64,000 nt of DNA from Ostreococcus mediterraneus (taxonomy: Eukaryota; Chlorophyta; Mamiellophyceae; Mamiellales; Bathycoccaceae): positions 434,001 through 498,000 of the forward strand of contig WMKK01000012.1 in NCBI GenBank assembly GCA_012295225.1, given 5' to 3'. How positions within the stretch are numbered: position 1 is the stretch's first letter; the number at the start of each line of letters is the position of its first letter. The translations under genes and the position numbers were made by a program. Positions 44,028 to 51,532 of the stretch are shown piece by piece. The notes under the pieces were generated by a model. It had not been told where the DNA came from. It ran no database searches and was given only the letters and a program-made list of their open reading frames with translations.

Positions 44028-45302
44028 ATGCGCGCGTCATCCGCGGCGTGGCGCCCACACGCCCCGCACACGTCATACTCGCATGCGTCTGCACGCTGCA
44101 GCGCGCGCGAAGGCGTCGCCGTGCGCGCGGCGCGATCCGCAGGCGCCGTCGTTAACGACGCGAAGACCCCCGAAGAAGTCCTCCAGGCCGCCGACCTCAT
44201 CATCCTCCCGGGTCACGAAACCGCCCCGCATCACGCTCAAGGCATACACCGACAGAAACGATTAATCGCGAGTTCGTTAGCGTTGCGCAGATTGGCGAAA
44301 ATGCTCGTCGGCGTGGAGCAGGTTGAGGAAAGAGCTCGCGCGACGAGCACCGAGGCGTTCGCGACGCTTTGCGCCGGCGCGTTGTCTATCGGTGACGACG
44401 ACGGGGTGAATCTCGATGACACCCATGCGAGTGTATTTGCAGAAACCATGCGTGCGATCGGTACGCTTGCGCCGCCACGAGAACACGTTTCGGAGGAGAT
44501 TAAGAGCTTGGCGCGAACGCGGGCCGAAGCGTTTGGAAGCGCGACGCAAGCCAAGTACGCGACGGCGATTAAATACGGTTTGGACGCGCTAGGTGTTGAC
44601 GTTCCGGGAGCACTCGAGCGCGCATTGACTGGAGTGCCGTTTAGATTCATGCCGCGCCTCGCGTCAGGGCTCGTGACAATGGATGCGCTCAGGGCGGAGG
44701 TGAAATTTAGAACTGAGCAATTGGTGACTCGAGACGGGACGCGCGTGGACGAGCGCCGACAAACGTGCTGGATGGCTGATGACGGCGTCGGCGGCTTGGC
44801 ATACTCAGGGAAAATCATGCAACCCGTACCAATGACGCCAGTCGTCGCCGCCGTGCGCGATGCACTCGAAGAAAGCACCGGGGAGCGATTCGATTGCTGC
44901 TTATTGAACTTATATGGCGACGGAGACGTGGCGTGCAAATACCATCAGGATCCAGACCACGGGCGCCTCTGGGCCACGGACTCCATAATCGTTAGCATTG
45001 GTGAGACGCGACGATTTTCGTTTCGACCGCTCGGCACGACAGATGAAGAATCTCATTGGGTACGCGTGCAAGACGGCGATTGCGTGAGCATGTTTTCTCA
45101 CTGTAACGAGCCGACTACGGGGTACGAGCATTGCGTAATGAAGTCTGAAGGCGAGAATAACTGCGCCCCGCGCGCGAGCATCGTGTTCAAGCGTAGCATA
45201 TCACATAGCGGTGGGAAACGTGGCCATGGGTTGTCTGGCGCGGGCCGTAAGGCGGCGAAATCCAAAAACAAAAACACATCAAGGCGGGCTGGGAAGACGT
45301 AG
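44028..45302 (+). CDS. AlkB-like 2-oxoglutarate/Fe(II) dioxygenase, probably chloroplast
   Basis: A 424-residue protein with its ATG at 44028. The first 40 residues are Ser/Ala/Arg/His-rich (plastid transit peptide). Residues 45-230 are helical and unrecognised. The C-terminal half has the AlkB double-stranded beta-helix: CCLLNLYGDGDVACKYHQDP (iron ligands H306 and D308), RLWATDSIIVSIGETRRFSF, GDCVSMFSHCNEPTTGYEHC (distal iron His near 368) and APRASIVFKR (2-oxoglutarate-binding Arg). A basic Lys/Arg/Ser tail ends the protein. AlkB proteins remove alkyl groups from DNA or RNA; the substrate here is unknown. Same-strand neighbour of the E2-like gene. Confidence 0.87.
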   Translation: MRASSAAWRPHAPHTSYSHASARCSAREGVAVRAARSAGAVVNDAKTPEEVLQAADLIILPGHETAPHHAQGIHRQKRLIASSLALRRLAKMLVGVEQVEERARATSTEAFATLCAGALSIGDDDGVNLDDTHASVFAETMRAIGTLAPPREHVSEEIKSLARTRAEAFGSATQAKYATAIKYGLDALGVDVPGALERALTGVPFRFMPRLASGLVTMDALRAEVKFRTEQLVTRDGTRVDERRQTCWMADDGVGGLAYSGKIMQPVPMTPVVAAVRDALEESTGERFDCCLLNLYGDGDVACKYHQDPDHGRLWATDSIIVSIGETRRFSFRPLGTTDEESHWVRVQDGDCVSMFSHCNEPTTGYEHCVMKSEGENNCAPRASIVFKRSISHSGGKRGHGLSGAGRKAAKSKNKNTSRRAGKT

Positions 45303-45343
45303 CGGCGAGCGTAAGCGTACATACAATCAATCAATCAATCGAG

Positions 45344-46933
45344 CTAAAAGTATTTCCTCCTCAAAAACGAGTCATGGTCATCGTCGTCATCATTATCATC
45401 ATCATCGTTGTCTTCGTCATCATCGTTGTCGTCTTGAGCACTGTTGAAAGACGCCAACCGAGACGCTTGAGCGGCTTTTTGTACGCGAGGCAACAACGCC
45501 TCGCGACGCCGCCTCAAATGCTCCGCCGTGTGTTCTAACACGCGTCGACGTGCGATATCGGCGTTCGATGTCGAGCCGCCTAACGCCCGTGCCTCGTCCA
45601 TAGTCTTCTTAGCTTCCTCACGAAGGGCCTCATATTCAGCAAGCGCGTCTTCGAGCTCAAAGACGACGGCGTCGTGCGCCACGCTCGGCGCCGACATTTC
45701 GTCCAAGTAATCAATCACTTCCTCCTCATCCGCGCTCGCTTTCGTGCGGTCGAATAACCAAGCATATAAGGCATGATTCGTGCGGCCAGCGCGGACTTTC
45801 GCGGGCGTACCTTGCGCCTTTTTCTTCGCGCGCGTCACGTCCAGCCACGCGGCAAACATCGTCGACATTGCGCTCGAAATGCGGTACGCGCGAAACGCCA
45901 CCACTTTATTCAGCACCTCTTCGCGCTCTCCGTACGCTCGTGCAGACAATGCTGATAGCCTCCATGCGCGCATCGCGCGTGAGAGAACTTTAATGTCATC
46001 AAACGACGTGGCGATAAACATGTTGGTGCGTTCGTTTTGCAGCCTCAACGAGGCGTCACGCCAAGCGTCAAACGCGCGCTTCAACGCAGTCTTCCTCGCA
46101 TACCTCGCCACGCGCGTCTCTCTTACGCGCTTATCGCGAGAATAAGGCACGTACACATCCTTCCATCTCATAAACGCTGTCCGTGTGCGCGTCATTGACG
46201 CGTGTAAGTCTGCAATGTCGCGCAACAACGCGCGAGCCGCGAGCGCCGCGCGTCTCCGACGCTCCGCCGACTCGCGCCAATATCCCGCCAATCGCCGCAC
46301 TCGCGCCTCCAACGCCCGCCGAGCATCACCACCGATTTCTTGTCGCCATACATCCACGACGCGCTGCGCCAGACGCAGGCGATGATACATCACCGCGCGC
46401 AAACGCGCGTGTCGAGCCGCTCGAGCCGCATCCCGCATCGCGCCCAACGCGCGCGAGCTCAAAACCTTCTCACGACACCGTCGCGCGCGCATCTCCAGCA
46501 CCGCCCCGCGTCCTCGATGCAAAACAAACCAACGCCACTGTTCGACGACAATGCGCGCGAGACGCGCGCGTCGGCGTCGACGTTTCGTCTCACGCGACCC
46601 GTCGTCCGCCGGTTCGGTCAACGCCATCCGCGCCGCGCCCCAATCCTCACGCACCCCTCGCGCGCGTCCGTCGCCGCCGAACCCGCGCGGACGCTCACCC
46701 GCGCGCGCGTCCGCGTCGTGCGCCGTCGCACGCGCGCGCGCGTTCGCGTCAGCCGCGCACAAACGCCGCGCAACATCATCATCAACAGCAACAACACCAG
46801 TCAACGCACATACATCATCAATCGCGCCGCCGACGCGCGCACCGCCCGCACCGTCGCCCGCGCGCGCCGCCGACGCGCGCGCCACCGCCGCACCGCGCGC
46901 CATCGCGCGATGCGGTGCGTACACGACGCCCAT
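45344..46933 (-). CDS. SFI1-like repeat protein
   Basis: A 529-residue protein using the ATG at 46933. The frame continues open to 47227 and has another ATG at 47080, but that would overlap the start of the divergent RsmG gene, and the extension is Arg/Pro-rich. From residue about 115 on there is a series of Trp-centred helical motifs (VEQWRWFVL; VVDVWRQEI; LAGYWRESAE; FMRWKDVYV; KRAFDAWRDAS; RAMRAWRLSAL; MFAAWLDVT), spaced roughly 30-60 residues, resembling SFI1 repeats that bind centrin. A coiled coil follows (ELEDALAEYEALREEAKKTM) and an Asp-rich C-terminus. SFI1 proteins build the centrosome/basal-body fibre. The function here is inferred. Confidence 0.7.
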   Translation of the reverse strand: MGVVYAPHRAMARGAAVARASAARAGDGAGGARVGGAIDDVCALTGVVAVDDDVARRLCAADANARARATAHDADARAGERPRGFGGDGRARGVREDWGAARMALTEPADDGSRETKRRRRRARLARIVVEQWRWFVLHRGRGAVLEMRARRCREKVLSSRALGAMRDAARAARHARLRAVMYHRLRLAQRVVDVWRQEIGGDARRALEARVRRLAGYWRESAERRRRAALAARALLRDIADLHASMTRTRTAFMRWKDVYVPYSRDKRVRETRVARYARKTALKRAFDAWRDASLRLQNERTNMFIATSFDDIKVLSRAMRAWRLSALSARAYGEREEVLNKVVAFRAYRISSAMSTMFAAWLDVTRAKKKAQGTPAKVRAGRTNHALYAWLFDRTKASADEEEVIDYLDEMSAPSVAHDAVVFELEDALAEYEALREEAKKTMDEARALGGSTSNADIARRRVLEHTAEHLRRRREALLPRVQKAAQASRLASFNSAQDDNDDDEDNDDDDNDDDDDHDSFLRRKYF

Positions 46934-47016
46934 GGGCGCGCGCGACGACGCCACACCGCGCGAGTCAACGACTGACGACGCCACATCGCGACGACGCCCT
47001 AGACGACGACGCCCCC

Positions 47017-47907
47017 ATGCGCGCGTGGGCGACGGCGACGGCGACGGCGACGGCGGTGCGCGCTGCGCGGCACGCCGCATGCGCACGCGACGCGCGCGGC
47101 AGCGACGCGCGCCGAGCGCTGCGCGATTCGCGCCGCCGGCGCAACCATCATCACATTCGATGCGCCGCGAGCTCAAACGACGATACGCGCGCGACGACGC
47201 GCGCGTTGACGGACGCACAGCGCGCACATATGCGTGCGTATGCAGAGCTACTGATGCGCGAGAATAAGGGCGAGCATGGGATGCTCACGGGGGCGACGAG
47301 CGTGGAAGAGGTGCTCGAGGCGCACGTGGGCGACGCGTTGGCGCTTACGCGAGCGTTTGACGCTTTATTAAACGACGGCGACGGTGACAGTGGTCGCGTC
47401 AGGCGCGTGATGGATGTTGGGAGCGGTGCAGGGTTTCCAGGCATTCCGCTCGCCATCGCGCGACCGCAGTGGAGATTTACGTTGTTGGATACACTGCGAA
47501 AACGCACGACGTTTCTCGAAGTCGTCGCCCGCGAGCTCGGTTTGACCAATGTCGACGTCGTGTGGGCTCGTGCTGAAGATTTAGCGCGCGAGGACGCGCA
47601 TAGAGAACGGTATGATCTCGTCACCGCGCGCGCAGTCGCGGAGCTGCGCACGTTGGCGGAGTTTTGCGTACCATTCGTCAAGGTGGGCGGATATTGGGCG
47701 GCGCCTAAAAACGCCGACGTCGAGAATGAAATCGCCGACGCCGTAAACGCCGTCGGTCTCTTAGGTGCGGGCGCCATGCGCGTGGAGGATGTTGATAGCA
47801 TCGGCCCCGATGGACGCCATCGCACCGTGGTGATTAGTCGCAAAGAGAATGCGACGAATGAAAAGTACCCGAGAAAGGCTGGAAAAGCGAAAAAGCGACC
47901 GCTCTGA
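47017..47907 (+). CDS. RSMG: RsmG/GidB 16S rRNA (guanine-N7) methyltransferase, chloroplast
   Basis: A 296-residue protein with its ATG at 47017. The first 65 residues (MRAWATATATATAVRAARHA...) form a transit peptide. The methyltransferase follows: ALTRAFDALLNDGD, then VMDVGSGAGFPGIPLAIARP (SAM motif I near residue 133), FTLLDTLRKRTTFLEVVARE, VWARAEDLAR, YDLVTARAVAELRTLAEFCV and the basic tail. It methylates G527 of the small-subunit rRNA, here in the plastid ribosome by inference. It is divergent from the SFI1-like gene with 83 bp between start codons. The frame extends upstream to 46183, but this is a shadow of the minus-strand gene. Confidence 0.93.
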   Translation: MRAWATATATATAVRAARHAACARDARGSDARRALRDSRRRRNHHHIRCAASSNDDTRATTRALTDAQRAHMRAYAELLMRENKGEHGMLTGATSVEEVLEAHVGDALALTRAFDALLNDGDGDSGRVRRVMDVGSGAGFPGIPLAIARPQWRFTLLDTLRKRTTFLEVVARELGLTNVDVVWARAEDLAREDAHRERYDLVTARAVAELRTLAEFCVPFVKVGGYWAAPKNADVENEIADAVNAVGLLGAGAMRVEDVDSIGPDGRHRTVVISRKENATNEKYPRKAGKAKKRPL

Positions 47908-48179
47908 CGCGCGTCGGCGCGAGCATCATCACCACACGACGACGCCGCCGTCAGTCATGTACCAACATCGATTATTAATTAATACTGGTGTATCATTATC
48001 ATCGTAACTCGCGCGCATCCGTCGCCAATCGCGTACAGTTGTGTCATGTGCGCGACGCGCGCAAAGAAGATGAGCGCCTTCGCGCGCGCCGTCCACATCA
48101 CAACTCGACGCGCACCGAGGTCTCGTCACCGCTCGTCACCGCCGCGCGTGGCGTCGCCGCCGCCGCTGCCGTCGTCGCC

Positions 48180-48911
48180 ATGCCCGAGCCAGCGAGCGGG
48201 CCAGCGTTCGCCGGCAACCCGCTCTCGCTCTCGCTGCAACCGCGCGACTTCAACGCATGGGTTGCCCAGAATCAACGCGCCGCGCGCGACGCCACCGACG
48301 CGCAACGCGCGAGCACGTCCGCTCGCGCGCTGCACGCATCGTCGAGCGCGCGTGTGCGCGCTGGCGGCGCGTCCGCGGCACCGCGCGCGGCGTATAAGAC
48401 GCCAACCATGACGGTGGATGATCTCAGCAAGCCACCGAAACCGTGGCGAGAGTTTTTACGCCTGGACGCGGCGACGGCGGCGTACGCGGTTCCACGCACG
48501 ATGGAGGACGCCAAGGCGCGTCTAGATGGAAACGTGTACGAATTTATAGGGAATTACATACGGATTGGGGTGATTGTTGGATGCGCGGTGGTGTACCGGT
48601 GGCCGACGGCGGCGCTCGGGATGTTGGCAAGCGCGCGGATGTACGCGTGGTGCGAGCGTCATATCGCGGTGATAACGGAGACGAGGCATCAGATAATACG
48701 AGGGGCGGTGACTGTGGCGTCGTGGTTGGTGATGATGTATACGAAAGCGTCGGCGGCGGTGTCGATGACGATGATGTGTACGTTGGCGTTTGCGTTGACG
48801 CACGGATGTTGTCGAAGACGGGACGCGCCAAAGTTGGTGAAAATAGGGCGTCACATCGGCCATGGATTGAAATGGGAGATGAAATCGCCTCAGAAGCAGC
48901 GGCGGGAGTAG
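48180..48911 (+). CDS. PRA1 family (prenylated Rab acceptor) membrane protein
   Basis: A 243-residue protein from the ATG at 48180; the frame is open upstream to 47988 without an ATG. The N-terminal 100 residues are polar. Then KPWREFLRLDA and NVYEFIGNYIRIGVIVGCAV are typical of PRA1 domains, followed by hydrophobic pairs (YRWPTAALGMLASARMY; GAVTVASWLVMMYTKASAA; MTMMCTLAFALTHGCC). The C-terminus is basic. PRA1 proteins act on Rab GTPases in the ER-Golgi path. The match is by pattern, so the family call is moderate. Confidence 0.7.
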   Translation: MPEPASGPAFAGNPLSLSLQPRDFNAWVAQNQRAARDATDAQRASTSARALHASSSARVRAGGASAAPRAAYKTPTMTVDDLSKPPKPWREFLRLDAATAAYAVPRTMEDAKARLDGNVYEFIGNYIRIGVIVGCAVVYRWPTAALGMLASARMYAWCERHIAVITETRHQIIRGAVTVASWLVMMYTKASAAVSMTMMCTLAFALTHGCCRRRDAPKLVKIGRHIGHGLKWEMKSPQKQRRE

Positions 48912-49075
48912 GAGTGGTGGTGGTGGCTTGGGTAGATATATATTTAGCTCGTGAGAGTACGCGTTAGGCGATTCTCTGATGTGTGATGCATACGTACCAC
49001 ATGTGGTAACATTAAAACATTGACCGACGACACGTCTCGAGAAAAAACGCACGTCACATCGCGCCGCGCGACGCC

Positions 49076-49906
49076 ATGCCGCGCCTCTCCGCCGTCGCAG
49101 CGAGTGGCGATGGCGCGCCCGCGGCGACACCAGCCCCGACGGAACCGACAACGAGGCGACAACGAGAGAAGGACTTTCACAGATTGACGACGCTCGAGGA
49201 AGAAACCGGCGGGTACACGGATCAAATTGCTCCGAAAGACGGATACGAGACAGCGCCTCCGCGCGACGCAAAGGTCAAAGGGTTCAACCCCGATGGCACT
49301 GTCATCGTTCCCGATGCCCCAAAAGTTCCGGGGTTTGATCCGTTCGACCAAATGTTTCGATGGCCCGACGGTTCGCTGCGAAAAGAATACCCGCCGCGGA
49401 ATCCGTACGTCGTCGCCGCGCGCAAGCGATGGCACGAACTCGTCACGCACTGCCGTATGTCGGGAGGAGACGAAGAGTGCACGAAAGGTGTTAGTTATCG
49501 ATACGGCATCGGTGTGTTGTGGTGCGAACACGCGAGGTATTTATCGGACAAGCTCAACATTCAACCAGAATGGAACGACCGCAATGAATGGTATGGCTTT
49601 GACGAGGACAAACAGGATCCGCTCGCCGACGAGTCGCATCCAATTTACCAATTCTTGCGAGATAATGGTGAGAAGACATACGAAGACCTCGTCAAAGAAG
49701 CGGATGAGCATTTCGAGAAACTATTCTCAGAAAAATGGGAAGAGTCGCGCAAGCGAGACGCCGAAGGCGATGCGTACGTGCCGCCGAGTCGGTTGGAGAA
49801 TTTCAACAATCCCGGTGGTCAGACGCCGTTTCGATGCGAAGAAGTCGGCAAGCAATCACCCGTTGAACCACAAATTTTGTGCAACGGCGTGGATGAATTG
49901 GAATGA
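49076..49906 (+). CDS. Hypothetical soluble protein
   Basis: A 276-residue protein with its ATG at 49076. It is evenly polar and charged, with many aromatic residues (WDRNEWYGFDED-like stretch; GVLWCEHARYLSDKLNI; PIYQFLRDNGEKTYEDL), which suggests a folded domain rather than low complexity. Cysteines occur at about residues 125, 133, 148, 254 and 267. The N-terminal 25 residues are Ala/Thr/Pro-rich. No family recognised; it could be a lineage-specific protein. It is convergent with the aldo/keto reductase across a 276-bp AT-rich gap. Confidence 0.7.
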   Translation: MPRLSAVAASGDGAPAATPAPTEPTTRRQREKDFHRLTTLEEETGGYTDQIAPKDGYETAPPRDAKVKGFNPDGTVIVPDAPKVPGFDPFDQMFRWPDGSLRKEYPPRNPYVVAARKRWHELVTHCRMSGGDEECTKGVSYRYGIGVLWCEHARYLSDKLNIQPEWNDRNEWYGFDEDKQDPLADESHPIYQFLRDNGEKTYEDLVKEADEHFEKLFSEKWEESRKRDAEGDAYVPPSRLENFNNPGGQTPFRCEEVGKQSPVEPQILCNGVDELE

Positions 49907-50182
49907 TGATGATAATCGCGAGCGACGACGTTGTTTTGTAATGTTTTGTAACGCCGAAGAATCAGAATCACTTGTTGTCACCGAGACGCCTCGTTGTATC
50001 GACAGAGAGAAAACAAACTAACATCACGCGCGAAGCGATGCAATACCCATAATTTTACCGCACTCATCACATTCAACGCTCGAAAAGGAAAGCCAATGTT
50101 GCTCTTCGTACACACGAAATGTGCGCTAACACCCACGTTGAATATTTTTTTAATATCATTACACAGGGCGCGAATCGTAGTA

Positions 50183-51355
50183 CTATGCGGTTTGGAAAAT
50201 GTTTTGTGAGACCGAGACGCCAACCTTTTCTGCAGCTCTGTCCAGGGCATCAATTTCGCCCTCTGTGAGCCGAAACGACGTCGCGCCTAAATTGTCCTCA
50301 AGCTGTCGCACATTCTTCGCGCCTGGAATGGGCACGGTGTCCTTACAAATGCACCAATTAATCGCCACTTGCGCGGGTGTTTTCCCACCGTGCGCATCAC
50401 CGACTTCACGCATGGTCTCAAGAAGCGTCGGTAGTCCCGGCAACACGCCCTTGTACGCGTTCCCGCGAAGGCCAGGCGGAGGATTACTCACGCTATATTT
50501 CCCAGTAAGCAACCCGAGCGCGAGCGGCGAATACGCGATGAGCTTGATTCCGAGTTCATCGCACGTTTCCTTCGTGCCGTTGAGCTCAGGAAACCTCGAC
50601 AATAGAGAATATTGCACTTGCAATGTGGAAATTGGCACCCCACGCGCGGTCATGTACTTGTGAATTTTACGCAACTGCTTTGGGCCGTAATTTGACAAGC
50701 CAACCGCGCCGATGACGCCTTCATCGTACGCGTCCGCGATACCCGCCCAAAGCGCACCTTCTTGCAACGGCTGGTAGTTTCCCGTAGACCAGTGCAACTG
50801 CCCGAGATCAATTTGTTCGCGTCCCAATCGTTTCGCGCTCGATTTCGCGGCGTCGACGAAACTCTTACTCGTCACGCGCCACGGATACGGCGCAAGCTTT
50901 GTCGCTAAAATCACACCATCCTTCTTCGCACTCGGACATTCGCGTAAAAACTCCCCAAGCAATGTTTCCGAACGACCATCTTTCCCGTACGAATCCGCGC
51001 TATCGAACAGCTTGATGCCTCCGTCCACCGCGCGGTTGAACACGCGCTGGAGCTCGTCATCCATGCTCTCGTCGTACTGAAACACCAACTTATTCCCCCA
51101 CGCCCAGCACCCGAGACCGAGCGTGCCTATGTCTGATAACTTTGCCGGTGCCGCGAACGCCGCGGGCGCGCCGAGCGTGTGCGCGCCGACCGCGAGCGCG
51201 CTGCCGAGCACGATGTCCCGGCGCGTGATGATGGGTGCGCGCGGCTGCACCACGGGTGGTGTGTCAACCTTCTTTGACGTGGACGCCGACGTCGACGACG
51301 TCGACGCACACATGGCGCGAAACGTCGCGCGAGACGCGGTGGCGGAGACAACCAT
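50183..51355 (-). CDS. Aldo/keto reductase, plastid, with Tat-like lumenal signal
   Basis: A 390-residue protein with its ATG at 51355 (the frame upstream to 51403 has no ATG). After a Ser/Thr-rich transit peptide, residues 45-70 read RRDIVLGSALAVGAHTLGAPAAFA followed by Ala-Pro: a twin-arginine, hydrophobic stretch and an A-x-A cleavage site, the form of a thylakoid Tat signal. The AKR barrel follows with the catalytic tetrad visible: FDSADSYG (Asp and Tyr), VILATKLAP (Lys) and LGQLHWSTG (His). NADPH-site blocks are GLSNYGPKQLRK and IPGAKNVRQLEDNLGA. It reduces carbonyls; the physiological substrate is unknown. It is divergent to kinesin-14. Confidence 0.9.
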   Translation of the reverse strand: MVVSATASRATFRAMCASTSSTSASTSKKVDTPPVVQPRAPIITRRDIVLGSALAVGAHTLGAPAAFAAPAKLSDIGTLGLGCWAWGNKLVFQYDESMDDELQRVFNRAVDGGIKLFDSADSYGKDGRSETLLGEFLRECPSAKKDGVILATKLAPYPWRVTSKSFVDAAKSSAKRLGREQIDLGQLHWSTGNYQPLQEGALWAGIADAYDEGVIGAVGLSNYGPKQLRKIHKYMTARGVPISTLQVQYSLLSRFPELNGTKETCDELGIKLIAYSPLALGLLTGKYSVSNPPPGLRGNAYKGVLPGLPTLLETMREVGDAHGGKTPAQVAINWCICKDTVPIPGAKNVRQLEDNLGATSFRLTEGEIDALDRAAEKVGVSVSQNIFQTA

Positions 51356-51434
51356 GGTCGGCGACGACGACGACGACGACGACGACGGCGACGCGCGGGA
51401 CACTGACGCGTCGCACGGTCGTATGGATAAAAAA

Positions 51435-51470
51435 GCCCTAAATGTAGGGTATGTAAACCCTATACCCTAG
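51435..51470. promoter_or_regulatory. Telo-box motif within an inverted repeat
   Basis: AAACCCTA lies at 51455-51462. It is bracketed by an 8-bp perfect inverted repeat, TAGGGTAT (51445-51452) and ATACCCTA (51462-51469), and TATACCCTAG at 51461-51470 is the exact reverse complement of CTAGGGTATA at 1991-2000. It lies 80-115 bp from the aldo/keto reductase ATG and 63-98 bp from the kinesin ATG. Confidence 0.55.
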
Positions 51471-51532
51471 TGGCCGACATTTTAGGGGTTTCGACGGGGG
51501 AACGACCTCGGACGCCATTCCATGCCGCGTCG

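Noticed and set aside
46183-47016. Long plus-strand open frame in front of RsmG that would give a much larger protein
   Set aside because: It is Arg/Ala/Pro/His-rich and mirrors the minus-strand SFI1-like gene; the RsmG transit peptide begins naturally at the ATG at 47017.
49907-50182. Possible small gene in the AT-rich gap (a minus-strand frame of about 90 residues)
   Set aside because: It would start inside the aldo/keto reductase coding region on the same strand without an ATG in a sensible place; the gap looks like two 3' untranslated regions.
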